Made by a program: the position numbers and the translations under genes
Notes under the pieces: model-generated
The model's input: only the letters and a program-made list of their open reading frames with translations
Databases searched by the model: none
What the model was told of the DNA's origin: nothing
Shown: positions 26,971-36,225 of the stretch, one piece after another
How positions within the stretch are numbered: position 1 is the first letter of the stretch
Layout of the letters: every line of letters starts with the position of its first letter
Assembly: GCF_049673105.1 (NCBI RefSeq)
Contig: NZ_JBATXG010000021.1
Location: forward strand, 49,893-113,892
DNA from: Castellaniella sp049673105
GTDB lineage: Bacteria; Pseudomonadota; Gammaproteobacteria; Burkholderiales; Burkholderiaceae_B
Direction of reading: 5' to 3'
DNA length: 64,000 bases

Positions 26971-28302
26971 TCAATCCACCGTCGCCAAGACAGCTCCGAT
27001 CGTCTCGAAGATCTGCGCAATCTGCTTTTCCTCGATGATGAGCGGCGGCGAGATGGCAATGATGTCGCCCGTATAGCGCACCAGCACTCCCTTGTCGAAG
27101 CACTTGGCGAAGACCTCGGACGCGCGCGCGCCGGGCTTTCCGGGACGCGGCGTGAGTTCAATACCCGCCACCAGACCCAGGTTGCGGACGTCGATCACAT
27201 GCCGCACGCCCTTGAGGGAATGCGCAGCGTCCTCAAAGCGCCCGGCCAGGCCTTTGGCGCGATTGAACAGATCCTCGTCGCGGTAGATGGCCAACGTGGA
27301 CAAAATGGCGGCAGTCGCCATCGGGTGAGCCGAGAAGGTGTAGCCGTGGAAAAATTCGATGCCGCCCTGGCTGGCGTCCACGACCGTGTCGTAGATTTCG
27401 CGGCGTACAGCCACGCCGCCCGCCGGCACCGCCGCATTGCAGACGCCTTTGGCGAACGTGAGCAGATCGGGCTTGACGCCGAAAAACTCGCTGGCCGTCG
27501 CCGCGCCCAGGCGGCCAAAGCCGGTGATCACTTCGTCGAAGATCAGCAAAATACCATGTTTTTCGGTGATGGCCCGCAGTCGTTCCAGATAGCCCTTGGG
27601 CGGCAGCAACACTCCGGTGGACCCGGCCAGGGGTTCGACAATCACGGCGGCAATGGTAGAAGCATCGTGCAAAGCGACGATGTTTTCCAGGGCGTCGGCG
27701 AAATGTTCACCGCCCCAGGCCGGCTGCCCGCGCGAAAAGGCGTTATGTTCCAGATCGTGCGTGTGCGGCAGGTGATCCACCCCCGGTAGCAACACCCCCG
27801 AAAACGCCTTGCGATTGGGTGAAATACCGCCTACCGAAATCCCGCCGAACCCCACGCCGTGATAGCCGCGCTCGCGCCCGATCAGGCGCGTGCGCCCCCC
27901 CTCGCCCCGGGCGCGGTGATAAGCCAGCGCCATCTTCAGCGCCGTATCGACGGATTCCGACCCCGAATTGGTAAAAAATACGCGGTCCATGCCGGCAGGC
28001 ATCATGGCGGAAATTTCCGTCGCCGCCCGGAAGGAATCCTCGTGGCCGATATTGAAGCTGGACGCATAATCCAGCGTTTCCGCCTGCCTGCACAGGGCGT
28101 CGACGATGGGCTTGCGCCCGTGGCCCGCATTGACGCACCACAGGCCCGCCGTGCCGTCCAGGATCTGATGGCCGTCCGTGGCGGTGTAGTACATCCCCTT
28201 GGCAGACGCCAGCAGGCGCGGATGGGCCTTGAACTGGCGGTTGGCAGTAAAAGGCATCCACAAATGGGATAAATCCAAGGGGGCGGCAGTATCGGCTCTC
28301 AT
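26971..28302 (-). CDS. Omega-amino acid--pyruvate aminotransferase (class III)
   Basis: A 443-residue PLP enzyme of aminotransferase class III. LDLSHLWMPFTANRQFKAHP at the start and FTNSGSESVDTALKMALAYHR are typical of beta-alanine/omega-amino acid:pyruvate transaminases. The PLP-binding lysine is Lys285 in FAKGVCNAAVPAGGV, preceded by the FDEVITGFGR aspartate. It transfers the amino group of beta-alanine or other omega-amino acids to pyruvate, yielding alanine and a semialdehyde. The divergent MocR-type regulator 179 bases away is probably its controller. The exact donor is not predictable. Confidence 0.88.
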   Translation of the reverse strand: MRADTAAPLDLSHLWMPFTANRQFKAHPRLLASAKGMYYTATDGHQILDGTAGLWCVNAGHGRKPIVDALCRQAETLDYASSFNIGHEDSFRAATEISAMMPAGMDRVFFTNSGSESVDTALKMALAYHRARGEGGRTRLIGRERGYHGVGFGGISVGGISPNRKAFSGVLLPGVDHLPHTHDLEHNAFSRGQPAWGGEHFADALENIVALHDASTIAAVIVEPLAGSTGVLLPPKGYLERLRAITEKHGILLIFDEVITGFGRLGAATASEFFGVKPDLLTFAKGVCNAAVPAGGVAVRREIYDTVVDASQGGIEFFHGYTFSAHPMATAAILSTLAIYRDEDLFNRAKGLAGRFEDAAHSLKGVRHVIDVRNLGLVAGIELTPRPGKPGARASEVFAKCFDKGVLVRYTGDIIAISPPLIIEEKQIAQIFETIGAVLATVD

Positions 28303-28400
28303 GATGCGACCTCACAAAAGTGGGAAACCAGACAGGATGAAATCCATTCTGGAGTGACAGTGGCGTAAAAGACAGTCACGGTGTTAGGATGAGTCCATAA

Positions 28401-28432
28401 CTGTATTGGCCGCATCCAGCCTGCTGTATTGG
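28401..28432. promoter_or_regulatory. Direct repeats CTGTATTGG, candidate MocR operator
   Basis: CTGTATTGG occurs at 28401-28409 and again at 28424-28432, an exact 9-base direct repeat with 23-base periodicity (about two helical turns). It lies in the intergenic region between the transaminase and the MocR regulator. MocR-family regulators such as GabR and TauR bind direct repeats in such positions, so this is the probable operator; the assignment is inference. Confidence 0.55.
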
Positions 28433-28481
28433 TCCACCGTGCCGGCTGCAGCCAGGTCCTCTATCGCAACAGGCACAGGCC

Positions 28482-29900
28482 ATGATCCTGTTCACCCCCC
28501 GGCGCCGCTCGCCCGATGGCTACTCCCTGGTCAACCAGACGGTCGACGCCATCGATCAGGCCATTCGGGATCGCGTCCTGCGCCCCGGCATGGTCATGCC
28601 GTCGATCCGGCAATTCGCACGCGCCCACCACCTGTCCACCTTTACGGTCATGGCCGCCTACAACCGCCTGGTGGCTCAAGGACAGCTGCAGTCCCGGCCC
28701 GGCATCGATTACCGCGTCGCCCGACAGCAACCCGACCGCCCCCCAACCGCCTGGGAAGCCCCGCAAGTAGGCCCTGCCTGGCTGCTGTCCGATGTCTTCG
28801 CCGACCATTCGATTTCGATCAAGGCGGGCTGCGGCTGGTTGCCCCCGGACTGGCACAACGAAACCGGCCTGCAACACGCACTGCGCCAGCTGGTACGGGT
28901 GCCGATCGGCCAGATGGCCTCGTACGGCCATCCGCTGGGCTATCACCCGCTGCGCGAACACATCGCCCGCCACCTGAACGGCTACGGCCTGGACGCAGAT
29001 ACGGGGCAAGTCCTGCTGACCCACGGGGCGACGCAGGCGCTGGACATCGTGATCCGGACCGCGCTCAAGCCGGGCGATCACGTGGCTGTCGAGGTCCCCT
29101 GCTACGCCAACCTGTTGCAGATCCTGACCATGAACGGCATCGTCACGCACGGCGTCCCGCGCACCGCCGATGGCCTGGACGAAGACATTCTGGACACGCT
29201 GGCCCGCACGCATCCGCTGCGCGCCGTCTTTGTCACCACTGTCCTGCAGAATCCGACCGGCGCCAGCTTCAGCATGGCGGGCGCCTTCCGGCTGCTGCAA
29301 CTGGCGGAACGCCACGATCTGCTGGTGGTGGAAGACGACGTGTCGCGCGAGCTGCTGCAGGGTTCCGCCCCCCTGCTGGCCGCGCTGGCCGGCACACGGC
29401 GCGTGGTCTATGTGTCGGGCTTCGCCAAAAGCGTGATGCCGTCGCTGCGGGTCGGCTACCTGCTGTGCGAGCCCGCTCTGCTGCAGCGCTGCGCCCAGAC
29501 CAAGATGTCGCTGGGGCTGACGTCTGCGGAAATCATGGAACGCACGGCCTGCCAGGTGCTGCGCGACGGTCGCCAAGCCGCCTACCTGCGCAGTGTGCGG
29601 GAACGCCTGAGCCAGGCCCACGACCAGGTCTGCCAGATGATGCACGAGGCCGACTTCGAGATCGCCCACGAGCCTGGCGCGGGTCTATTCCTATGGGCGC
29701 GGCCCCGCACCGCCATCGATCACCCGAACGGGGTCATCGGCCTGGCCGCGCAGGCGCTGAAAGCAGGCATCTGGCTGGCGCCCGGCGCCTATTTCCACCC
29801 CGACCGCCGTGACGAGGGCTGGTTCCGTTTCAATGTGGCGTATTCAGCGAATCCAGCGCTCTGGAAATTTTTCAGGGATGCGGCGCAAGGGGCCGCCTGA
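28482..29900 (+). CDS. MocR-type GntR/aminotransferase transcriptional regulator
   Basis: A 472-residue fusion regulator. Residues 1-80 form a GntR winged helix (SLVNQTVDAIDQAIRDRVLRPG, then MPSIRQFARAHHLSTFTVMAAYNRL). Residues 110-470 form a fold-type I aminotransferase domain with the PLP lysine Lys316 in SGFAKSVMPSLRVGYLL. Such proteins sense PLP plus an amine or amino acid and activate a neighbouring catabolic gene. Here the divergent omega-transaminase is the obvious target, and exact direct repeats lie between them. Family assignment is firm; ligand unknown. Confidence 0.9.
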   Translation: MILFTPRRRSPDGYSLVNQTVDAIDQAIRDRVLRPGMVMPSIRQFARAHHLSTFTVMAAYNRLVAQGQLQSRPGIDYRVARQQPDRPPTAWEAPQVGPAWLLSDVFADHSISIKAGCGWLPPDWHNETGLQHALRQLVRVPIGQMASYGHPLGYHPLREHIARHLNGYGLDADTGQVLLTHGATQALDIVIRTALKPGDHVAVEVPCYANLLQILTMNGIVTHGVPRTADGLDEDILDTLARTHPLRAVFVTTVLQNPTGASFSMAGAFRLLQLAERHDLLVVEDDVSRELLQGSAPLLAALAGTRRVVYVSGFAKSVMPSLRVGYLLCEPALLQRCAQTKMSLGLTSAEIMERTACQVLRDGRQAAYLRSVRERLSQAHDQVCQMMHEADFEIAHEPGAGLFLWARPRTAIDHPNGVIGLAAQALKAGIWLAPGAYFHPDRRDEGWFRFNVAYSANPALWKFFRDAAQGAA

Positions 29901-29958
29901 CCCGGCACAGCGCTGCGCCGGCTGCCCATCGGCAAGACCGCCGGCGCGGCGGTTCAGA

Positions 29959-31767
29959 TCAGACCGGTTCCGTCCGCGCCAGCAGCCAATCCTTGGCCGC
30001 ACCGTCCACCAGGGGCAGCAAGCGCTCGCGTACCTGATGGTGATAACCGTTCAGCCAGTCGATTTCGTCCGCCGACAACAGTTCGCGCACCACGCAGCGG
30101 GTATCGATGGGACACAAGGTGACGGTCTCGAAACCCAGGAAGGACCCAAAGGCGGTCTGGGCCGCAGGTACAGCGAGCACCAGGTTTTCGATGCGGATGC
30201 CCCATTTTCCGTCGCGATACAAGCCGGGTTCGTTGGACGTCAGCATGCCGGCCTGCATGCCCTGATGCGGTCGCGCATGCGCCCGCACGGAAATCGACTG
30301 CGGGCCTTCGTGCACATTCAGGAAATACCCCACCCCGTGCCCGGTCCCGTGGCCGTAGTCCAGCCCCCGGCGCCACAAGGGCATGCGGGCGACCGCGTCC
30401 AGCACCGAGGACGCCGTATCCACCGGAAACTGCGCTCGCGCCAAAGCGATATGAGCCTGCAGCACGGCGGTATAGTCCGCCCGCTGAGCGGCGGATGGCG
30501 CGCCCACCGGCACCACGCGGGTGATGTCGGTGGTGCCGCCCAGGTACTGCCCGCCCGAATCGATCAGCAGCAGGCCGTCGCCCTGGATCACCGCATGCGA
30601 CGCGTCGGTCGCCCGGTAATGCGGCATGGCGCCATTGGCATTGAAGCCCGCAATGGTGGCAAAACTGAGACTGACGAAACCCGGTCGCCGGGCGCGGGCG
30701 GCGGACAGATGGGCGTCCACATCGATTTCGGTGATGCGCTCGCCGGCTGACAAGGCCGATTCGAACCAGGCGAAGAATTCGCATAGGGCCGCGCCGTCCT
30801 GGGCCATGGTTTGACGGATATTGTCGGCCTCGGCGGCGTTTTTAAGCGATTTCAGCAATTGCGACGGATTGATGGCCTCGATCAGATTGACCTGGGGAGC
30901 GTGCGACAGCGTGCCTGCCGTCACCCGCGCCGGGTCTATCAGCAGCGTGGCATTGAGCGCCAGCGCCGCCAGATCGGCGGCCAGCGCCGTGTCAGCGCGC
31001 AGCTCAACCCCGTCAGCGGCCAGACGGGCCGCCAGATCCGCCGGGATCTTGCCAGGCGCCACATACAGGCGCACCCGGTCGGCATCCAGCAGCGCATGCG
31101 CCAGGAAGACGGGGTTGTAATCCACATCGGCGCCGCGCACATTCAGCAGCCAGGCAATATCGTCCAGCGAGGACAGCAGATGATGGTCGGCGCCATGCGC
31201 CTGCATGGCGCGGCGCACCGCCTCCAGGTTCTCGGCCCGACTGCGGCAGGCATGCGGCGGCACATGCTCGAATACCGCCGCCATCGGCAGCGCCGGGCGA
31301 TCGGACCAGATGAGACCGATCGGGTCCTGATTCAGCACCAAGGCCACGCCTGCGGCATCCAGCCCCGCGCGCCAGCGCGCGGCGGCGCCCCAGTCCAGCA
31401 CCCTGCCATCGACTGCCAGCCGGTCTCCCTGGCGCAGATGTTCGGCGGCCCAGTCCAGCATATCGGGCACGTCCGCCGCCCCTGCCCGCATCAGCGTGAT
31501 GCCCGAGCCCTGCAACTGGGATTCGGCCTGCGCCCAATAGCGGCTGTCGGTCCACAGCCCGGCAAATTCCGCCGTCACCAGCAGGCTGCCCGCCGAGCCG
31601 TCGAAGCCCGACAACCATTCGCGGGCGGCCCAGTGTTCCGGCAGATATTCCGACAAATGCGGATCGGCGGTGGGAATCAGGCAGGCCTGCAGGCCCGACA
31701 GGGCCAGTTGCCCGCGCAGGGCGACAATGCGTTCAGCGGGCGTCGTCGGGGAAAGCTGCAAAGTCAC
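29959..31767 (-). CDS. Xaa-Pro aminopeptidase (M24B, aminopeptidase P family)
   Basis: A 602-residue metallopeptidase of the long, three-domain type. Two N-terminal creatinase-like domains (1-300) precede the M24 pita-bread domain. Metal ligands are visible: LLIDSGGQYLGGTTDITRV (two Asp), GTGHGVGYFLNVHEGP (His) and LTSNEPGLYRDGKWGIRIENLVL (two Glu). It removes an N-terminal residue preceding proline. It is the last gene of a minus-strand cluster with scoB, scoA and a thioesterase, 11 bases after scoB, though a metabolic link with CoA transfer is not obvious. Confidence 0.92.
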   Translation of the reverse strand: MTLQLSPTTPAERIVALRGQLALSGLQACLIPTADPHLSEYLPEHWAAREWLSGFDGSAGSLLVTAEFAGLWTDSRYWAQAESQLQGSGITLMRAGAADVPDMLDWAAEHLRQGDRLAVDGRVLDWGAAARWRAGLDAAGVALVLNQDPIGLIWSDRPALPMAAVFEHVPPHACRSRAENLEAVRRAMQAHGADHHLLSSLDDIAWLLNVRGADVDYNPVFLAHALLDADRVRLYVAPGKIPADLAARLAADGVELRADTALAADLAALALNATLLIDPARVTAGTLSHAPQVNLIEAINPSQLLKSLKNAAEADNIRQTMAQDGAALCEFFAWFESALSAGERITEIDVDAHLSAARARRPGFVSLSFATIAGFNANGAMPHYRATDASHAVIQGDGLLLIDSGGQYLGGTTDITRVVPVGAPSAAQRADYTAVLQAHIALARAQFPVDTASSVLDAVARMPLWRRGLDYGHGTGHGVGYFLNVHEGPQSISVRAHARPHQGMQAGMLTSNEPGLYRDGKWGIRIENLVLAVPAAQTAFGSFLGFETVTLCPIDTRCVVRELLSADEIDWLNGYHHQVRERLLPLVDGAAKDWLLARTEPV

Positions 31768-31777
31768 GATGTTTCCT

Positions 31778-32431
31778 TCAGGCGACGGCGGAGATATCCA
31801 GTTTGGCGGTGGTCTTGGCCTGAATGTCGGCGACCGTCACGCCCGGCGCCAGTTCGGTCAGGCGCAGACCATCATCGGTGACTTCCATGACGCCCAGATC
31901 GGTGATGATCAGATTGACCACCCCCACACCGGTCAGCGGCAGGGTGCATTCCGGCAGCAGTTTCAGGGATTCGGTGCCGTCCTTGCCTTTGGCGACGTGT
32001 TCCATCAGGACCACGACCTTGCCCACGCCCGCCACCAGGTCCATGGCGCCGCCCATGCCCTTGATCATCTTGCCGGGAATCATCCAATTAGCCAGATCGC
32101 CCTTTTCGGAGACCTGCATGGCGCCCAGAATGGCCAGATTGATCTTGCCGCCCCGGATCATGCCGAAGGAATCGGCGGACGCGAAAATCGACGAGCCCGG
32201 CAGCGTGGTGACGGTCTGCTTGCCCGCATTGATCAGATCGGCATCGACCTGATCATCAGAGGGAAACGGGCCGATGCCCAACAGGCCGTTTTCCGACTGC
32301 AGCCAGACTTCCATGCCGTCGGGCACATAGTTGGCCACCATGGTCGGCAGGCCGATACCCAGATTCACATAGAACCCGTCTTTCAATTCTTTGGCGGCGC
32401 GCGCCGCCATCTGTTCACGATCCCAAGCCAT
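31778..32431 (-). CDS. scoB: 3-oxoacid CoA-transferase subunit B
   Basis: A 217-residue catalytic subunit of succinyl-CoA:3-ketoacid CoA-transferase. It carries the active-site glutamate in LQSENGLLGIGPFP and the GLPTMVANYVPDGMEV region near the start. The reaction moves CoA from succinyl-CoA to acetoacetate for ketone body or branched-chain catabolism. Subunit A starts upstream with an 11-base gap. Length is typical (about 210-220). Specificity between acetoacetate and related 3-oxoacids cannot be fixed from sequence. Confidence 0.93.
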   Translation of the reverse strand: MAWDREQMAARAAKELKDGFYVNLGIGLPTMVANYVPDGMEVWLQSENGLLGIGPFPSDDQVDADLINAGKQTVTTLPGSSIFASADSFGMIRGGKINLAILGAMQVSEKGDLANWMIPGKMIKGMGGAMDLVAGVGKVVVLMEHVAKGKDGTESLKLLPECTLPLTGVGVVNLIITDLGVMEVTDDGLRLTELAPGVTVADIQAKTTAKLDISAVA

Positions 32432-32442
32432 TGTGTGCCCCC

Positions 32443-33138
32443 TTATTGACGGATGGTGCGTTGTTCGATGCGCTTTTCCGGATGCGCATTGAGGACGATG
32501 CGGTGCACGTAGATGCCCGGCAGGTGGATTTCATCCGGATCGAAGGTTCCGGTGGGGACGATTTCCTCGACCTCGGCTACGGTGATCTTGCCCGCCATCG
32601 CGACGTTGGGATTGAAGTTGCGCGCCGTGCGGCGAAACACCAGATTGCCGCTGCGATCGGCCTTCCAGGCCTTGACCAGGGACACGTCCGGCGTCAGCGA
32701 TCGTTCCATCAGATAGGTGCGGCCATTGAATTCGCGGGTTTCCTTGCCCTCGGCGACGACCGTGCCCACCCCGGTGGGGGTAAAGAAAGCCGGAATGCCG
32801 GCGCCGCCCGCCCGCAGTTTTTCCGCCAGGGTGCCCTGCGGCGTGAATTCCAGTTCCAATTCGTTCGCCATGTACTGGCGGGCGAATTCCTTGTTCTCGC
32901 CGACGTACGACGCGATCATTTTTTTAATCTGGCGCGTGGTCAGCAACTGCCCCAGGCCGAAATCATCAACCCCGGCATTGTTGCTGACGCAGGTCAGGCC
33001 CTGCACCCCGGAATCCCGCAACGCGGCGATCAGGGCTTCGGGGATACCGCACAGCCCGAAGCCGCCGACGGCGATCATCTGATCGTCGGCCACAATGCCC
33101 TGCAGGGCAGCTGCGGCGCTTTCATAGACTTTATCCAT
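32443..33138 (-). CDS. scoA: 3-oxoacid CoA-transferase subunit A
   Basis: A 231-residue partner subunit. It starts MDKVYESAAAALQGIVADDQMIAVGGFGLCGIPEALI, where GGFGLCGIPE is the glycine-rich CoA-binding signature. It has the full family length and lies directly before scoB in an operon with a thioesterase upstream and an aminopeptidase downstream. The acetyl-CoA routes encoded nearby (acs, prpE, ETF-quinone oxidoreductase) agree with short-chain acid use. Confidence 0.93.
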   Translation of the reverse strand: MDKVYESAAAALQGIVADDQMIAVGGFGLCGIPEALIAALRDSGVQGLTCVSNNAGVDDFGLGQLLTTRQIKKMIASYVGENKEFARQYMANELELEFTPQGTLAEKLRAGGAGIPAFFTPTGVGTVVAEGKETREFNGRTYLMERSLTPDVSLVKAWKADRSGNLVFRRTARNFNPNVAMAGKITVAEVEEIVPTGTFDPDEIHLPGIYVHRIVLNAHPEKRIEQRTIRQ

Positions 33139-33174
33139 ACGACGTTTCCTTTGAGACGAACTGAAAAATACGGC

Positions 33175-33612
33175 TCATGCCGAAAAGCAGCGGATCAGCG
33201 CCTGCCGGTCGGCATCGGTCCAGGGTACGGGCCGGCCTGTCGCGCTGTCTGTGCAAACCAGCACGCTTCGGCCTTTGGCATACAGGTTTCGCGCATCATC
33301 TTCTGCGGCGATCCAGGAATCCAATTCGAGACTGGTGCGCCCAATCCGCAACAGGGCCATGCCCACAACGATACGGCCAGGATACAACAGCGGTTTGAGA
33401 AAATCACACGAGGCGTGGGCCAACACGCCGTAACGGCCTTGTCCGCCTTCCATCTGCAGGGCGGAAAACAAACGTACGCGGCCCTCTTCAAAATATCGGA
33501 AGTAGGCGACGTTGTTCACGTGGCGCAGGGCGTCCATATCCCCCCAGCGAACCTCGACAGGAATTTCAAACGTTCCTGAATGAGTTTGAATATCAACGCT
33601 TTCCGTGGACAT
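33175..33612 (-). CDS. 4-hydroxybenzoyl-CoA thioesterase family acyl-CoA thioesterase
   Basis: A 145-residue hotdog-fold thioesterase. The catalytic segment is RWGDMDALRHVNNVAYFRYFEEGR near residues 22-45, where Asp27 fits the conserved nucleophile/base of the YbgC/4HBT group. It hydrolyses an acyl-CoA of unknown chain. It is first in the thioesterase-scoA-scoB-pepP cluster, 36 bases before scoA. Its 5' end is divergent from the ETF-quinone oxidoreductase gene, with about 108 bases between the two starts. Confidence 0.85.
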   Translation of the reverse strand: MSTESVDIQTHSGTFEIPVEVRWGDMDALRHVNNVAYFRYFEEGRVRLFSALQMEGGQGRYGVLAHASCDFLKPLLYPGRIVVGMALLRIGRTSLELDSWIAAEDDARNLYAKGRSVLVCTDSATGRPVPWTDADRQALIRCFSA

Positions 33613-33720
33613 GCGACCTCCGGTTCCCGGCGCGCGAACCGCCCCGAATCAACCATGCAGTATACCGATCTGCAATACAATGGCCGGCAATCGAAGCATC
33701 AGAATACGGGAGCCATCCAC

Positions 33721-35367
33721 ATGACTGAACGTGAATCCATGGAATACGACGTCGTGATCGTCGGAGGGGGGCCAGCCGGCCTGGCAGCCGCCATCCGGCT
33801 GAAGCAACTGGCTGCCGAACGCGGCCAGGAAACCAGCGTCTGTGTCCTGGAAAAGGCAGCCGAAATCGGCGCCCACATCCTGTCGGGCTGTGTGATGGAC
33901 CCCAGGGCCATCACCGAACTGATCCCCGACTGGCAAGAAAAAGGCGCGCCGATGGGCGTCCAGGTGCAGGAAGACCGATTCCTGTTCCTGACGGAAACAG
34001 GGTCCCGCAGCACGCCAGCCTGGTTGCTGCCGGATTGCTTCAAGAACCACGGCAACTACATCGTCCGCCTGGGTCACGTGACCCGCTGGCTGGGCGAACA
34101 GGCCGAAGCCCTGGGCGTGGATGTCTTCCCCGGCTTTGCCGCCGCTGAAATCCTGTACTCGGAATCGGGCGCGGTGCGCGGCGTGCTGACCGGCGACATG
34201 GGCGTGGCCCGCGACGGCAGCCACACCGATGCCTATCAGCCGGGCATGGAACTGCTGGCCCGCTACACGATCTTCGCCGAGGGATCGCGCGGCCACCTGG
34301 GTCGCCAGCTGATTGAAAAATACCGCCTGGATGCCGGGCGTGACCCGCAAAGCTACGCCATCGGCATCAAGGAACTGTGGGAAGTCGATCCCGCGCAGGC
34401 CCGCCCCGGCATGGTCATGCACACGGCAGGCTGGCCGCTGGATTCCGACACCTACGGCGGGTCCTTCCTGTATCACCTGGGTGACAACCTGGTGGCCGTC
34501 GGCCTGGTGGTCGGTCTGGACTACGCCAACCCCTGGCTGTCGCCCTTTGAAGAATTCCAGCGCTACAAGACCCACCCAGCCATCCGCGCCACCCTGGAAG
34601 GCGGCAAGCGCGTCGCCTACGGCGCCCGTTCGCTGACGGCGGGCGGTCTGCTGTCGCTGCCCAAAATGACCTTCCCCGGCGGGGTGATGGTGGGCTGCGA
34701 GGCCGGTGTGCTGAACGCTTCGCGCATCAAGGGCAGCCACGCCGCCATCAAGACCGGCGCGCTGGCCGCCGAGGCCGCTTTCGACGCGCTGATCGCCGAC
34801 CGTCGCCACGACGAACTGACGGCCTACCCGACCGCCTTCGAATCGTCCTGGCTGCATGCCGAATTGAACAAATCGCGCAATTTCAAGCAGTGGTTCAAAA
34901 AGGGCCGCACCGTCGGCACCCTGATGACCGGCATCGAACAATGGCTGCTGCGGGGCAACATCCCCTGGACCATTCACCGCACCAAGCCCGACCATGCCTG
35001 TCTGCAGCCGGCGGCCGAATGCGCGCGCATCGACTACCCGAAACCCGACGGCAAGCTGACCTTTGACCGGCTCAGTTCCGTCTTCATCTCGAACACCAAC
35101 CACGACGAAAACGAGCCCGTCCACCTGACCCTGAAGGATGACGCGGTGCCGGTCAAGGTCAATCTGGCGAAATTCGGCGGTCCGGAAGCCCGCTTCTGTC
35201 CGGCGGGGGTCTATGAATTCGTCAAGACGGAAACCGGCGAGGACAAGCTGCAGATCAACGCCCAGAACTGCGTGCACTGCAAGACCTGCGACATCAAGGA
35301 CCCCACACAGAATATCGTCTGGGTCACGCCTCAGGGCGGCGAAGGCCCCGTCTACAACGGCATGTAA
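33721..35367 (+). CDS. Electron transfer flavoprotein-ubiquinone oxidoreductase
   Basis: A 548-residue membrane-associated FAD and 4Fe-4S enzyme passing electrons from ETF (fatty acid and amino acid dehydrogenases) to ubiquinone. YDVVIVGGGPAGLAAAIRLK is the N-terminal FAD fold. The C-terminal cluster ligands appear in ARFCPAGVYEF and NCVHCKTCDIKDPTQN. Length matches the family (about 550). The frame opens at 33580 but overlaps the divergent thioesterase there. The ATG at 33721 is preferred; an in-frame ATG at 33739 is an alternative. Confidence 0.95.
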   Translation: MTERESMEYDVVIVGGGPAGLAAAIRLKQLAAERGQETSVCVLEKAAEIGAHILSGCVMDPRAITELIPDWQEKGAPMGVQVQEDRFLFLTETGSRSTPAWLLPDCFKNHGNYIVRLGHVTRWLGEQAEALGVDVFPGFAAAEILYSESGAVRGVLTGDMGVARDGSHTDAYQPGMELLARYTIFAEGSRGHLGRQLIEKYRLDAGRDPQSYAIGIKELWEVDPAQARPGMVMHTAGWPLDSDTYGGSFLYHLGDNLVAVGLVVGLDYANPWLSPFEEFQRYKTHPAIRATLEGGKRVAYGARSLTAGGLLSLPKMTFPGGVMVGCEAGVLNASRIKGSHAAIKTGALAAEAAFDALIADRRHDELTAYPTAFESSWLHAELNKSRNFKQWFKKGRTVGTLMTGIEQWLLRGNIPWTIHRTKPDHACLQPAAECARIDYPKPDGKLTFDRLSSVFISNTNHDENEPVHLTLKDDAVPVKVNLAKFGGPEARFCPAGVYEFVKTETGEDKLQINAQNCVHCKTCDIKDPTQNIVWVTPQGGEGPVYNGM

Positions 35368-35439
35368 AATGCGATCCGGGCGCAGCGCCACGCAGCGCCC
35401 GGTCTCTATGACTCAAGGATTTCGGGCGACGGCCCGCTC

Positions 35440-36096
35440 ATGATGGACATCACCTTCGCCACCAAGTTCCTGGGCGCTTTGTTCGCCATCATGAACCCTT
35501 TCATCACCTTGCCGCTGTTCCTGGCCCTGACCACCCACAAATCCGTAGCCGAGCAACGCAGCCTGGCGGTTGCCATTCTGGGCTATACCACCGTCATGTG
35601 CCTGGTCATCGCCCTGGCCGGCAGCCATATCATCGATTTTTTCGGCGTCAGCCTGGATTCCTTCAGGGTGGCCGGCGGTCTGGTACTGATCGGCATCGCC
35701 ATGTCGATGTTGAATGGCCAGCCGATTACCTCGCACGAACGCGCCACTCAGGAAAAAAGTGCCAACACCGCCGCCGCTGCCGCCGAGGGCACGGATGACA
35801 ACCCCGCTTTCTATCCCTTGACCTTCCCCATGATCGTGGGTCCCGGAACGATCGCCACCTTGATCATTTACAGCGCCCAGGCGCGGGATTCGGCCCGCAT
35901 CGTCGGCTTTGGCGTCGTCCTGATCGCCGTGCTGGCCGCGCTATTCGTCGTGCTGTATTTTGCGGCCTCCATTGGCCGCCTGATGTCCACCAAAATGCGC
36001 GTCATCATGGCCCGCGTCATGGGCATCATCCTGGCGGCCATTGCCGTCGAAATGCTGTTTGCGGGCGTGCGCGCCCTGCTGCCAGGCCTGGCGTAG
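35440..36096 (+). CDS. MarC family integral membrane protein
   Basis: A 218-residue protein with six hydrophobic segments. The start FATKFLGALFAIMNPFITLPLFLALT and the later YPLTFPMIVGPGTIATLIIY carry the two conserved NP and GPG motifs of the MarC/UPF0056 family. The function of the family is unknown despite its name; a role in antibiotic resistance was not confirmed for E. coli MarC. It follows the ETF-quinone oxidoreductase gene by 72 bases and converges on acs. Confidence 0.9.
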   Translation: MMDITFATKFLGALFAIMNPFITLPLFLALTTHKSVAEQRSLAVAILGYTTVMCLVIALAGSHIIDFFGVSLDSFRVAGGLVLIGIAMSMLNGQPITSHERATQEKSANTAAAAAEGTDDNPAFYPLTFPMIVGPGTIATLIIYSAQARDSARIVGFGVVLIAVLAALFVVLYFAASIGRLMSTKMRVIMARVMGIILAAIAVEMLFAGVRALLPGLA

Positions 36097-36145
36097 CCGT
36101 CAGGCGCAGGATTCCGCCACGCAGACTGAAGCCTGCAAAGCACCC

Positions 36146-36180
36146 AATAAAAAGGGGCGGGAATGTCATCCCGCCCCTTT
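36146..36180 (-). terminator. Intrinsic terminator of acs (bidirectional with marC)
   Basis: AAAGGGGCGGGA (36151-36162) pairs perfectly with TCCCGCCCCTTT (36169-36180) around a six-base loop. On the minus strand the stem is followed by TTATT after TTT, a proper U-tract for acs, which stops at 36226. On the plus strand it may also stop marC. Confidence 0.85.
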
Positions 36181-36225
36181 GGCTGTGTCCGGTGCCCTGG
36201 ATCACAGGGCATCGTTCAACACTCT

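Noticed and set aside
29901..29958. GC-rich inverted repeat (GCGCCGGC/GCCGGCGC) between mocR and pepP considered as terminator
   Set aside because: The loop is 18 bases and there is no T-run on either strand, so intrinsic termination is not supported.
33649..35391. 580-codon minus frame antisense to the ETF-quinone oxidoreductase
   Set aside because: Shadow frame with Gln/Gly/His-rich product; the plus frame has FAD and Fe-S motifs.
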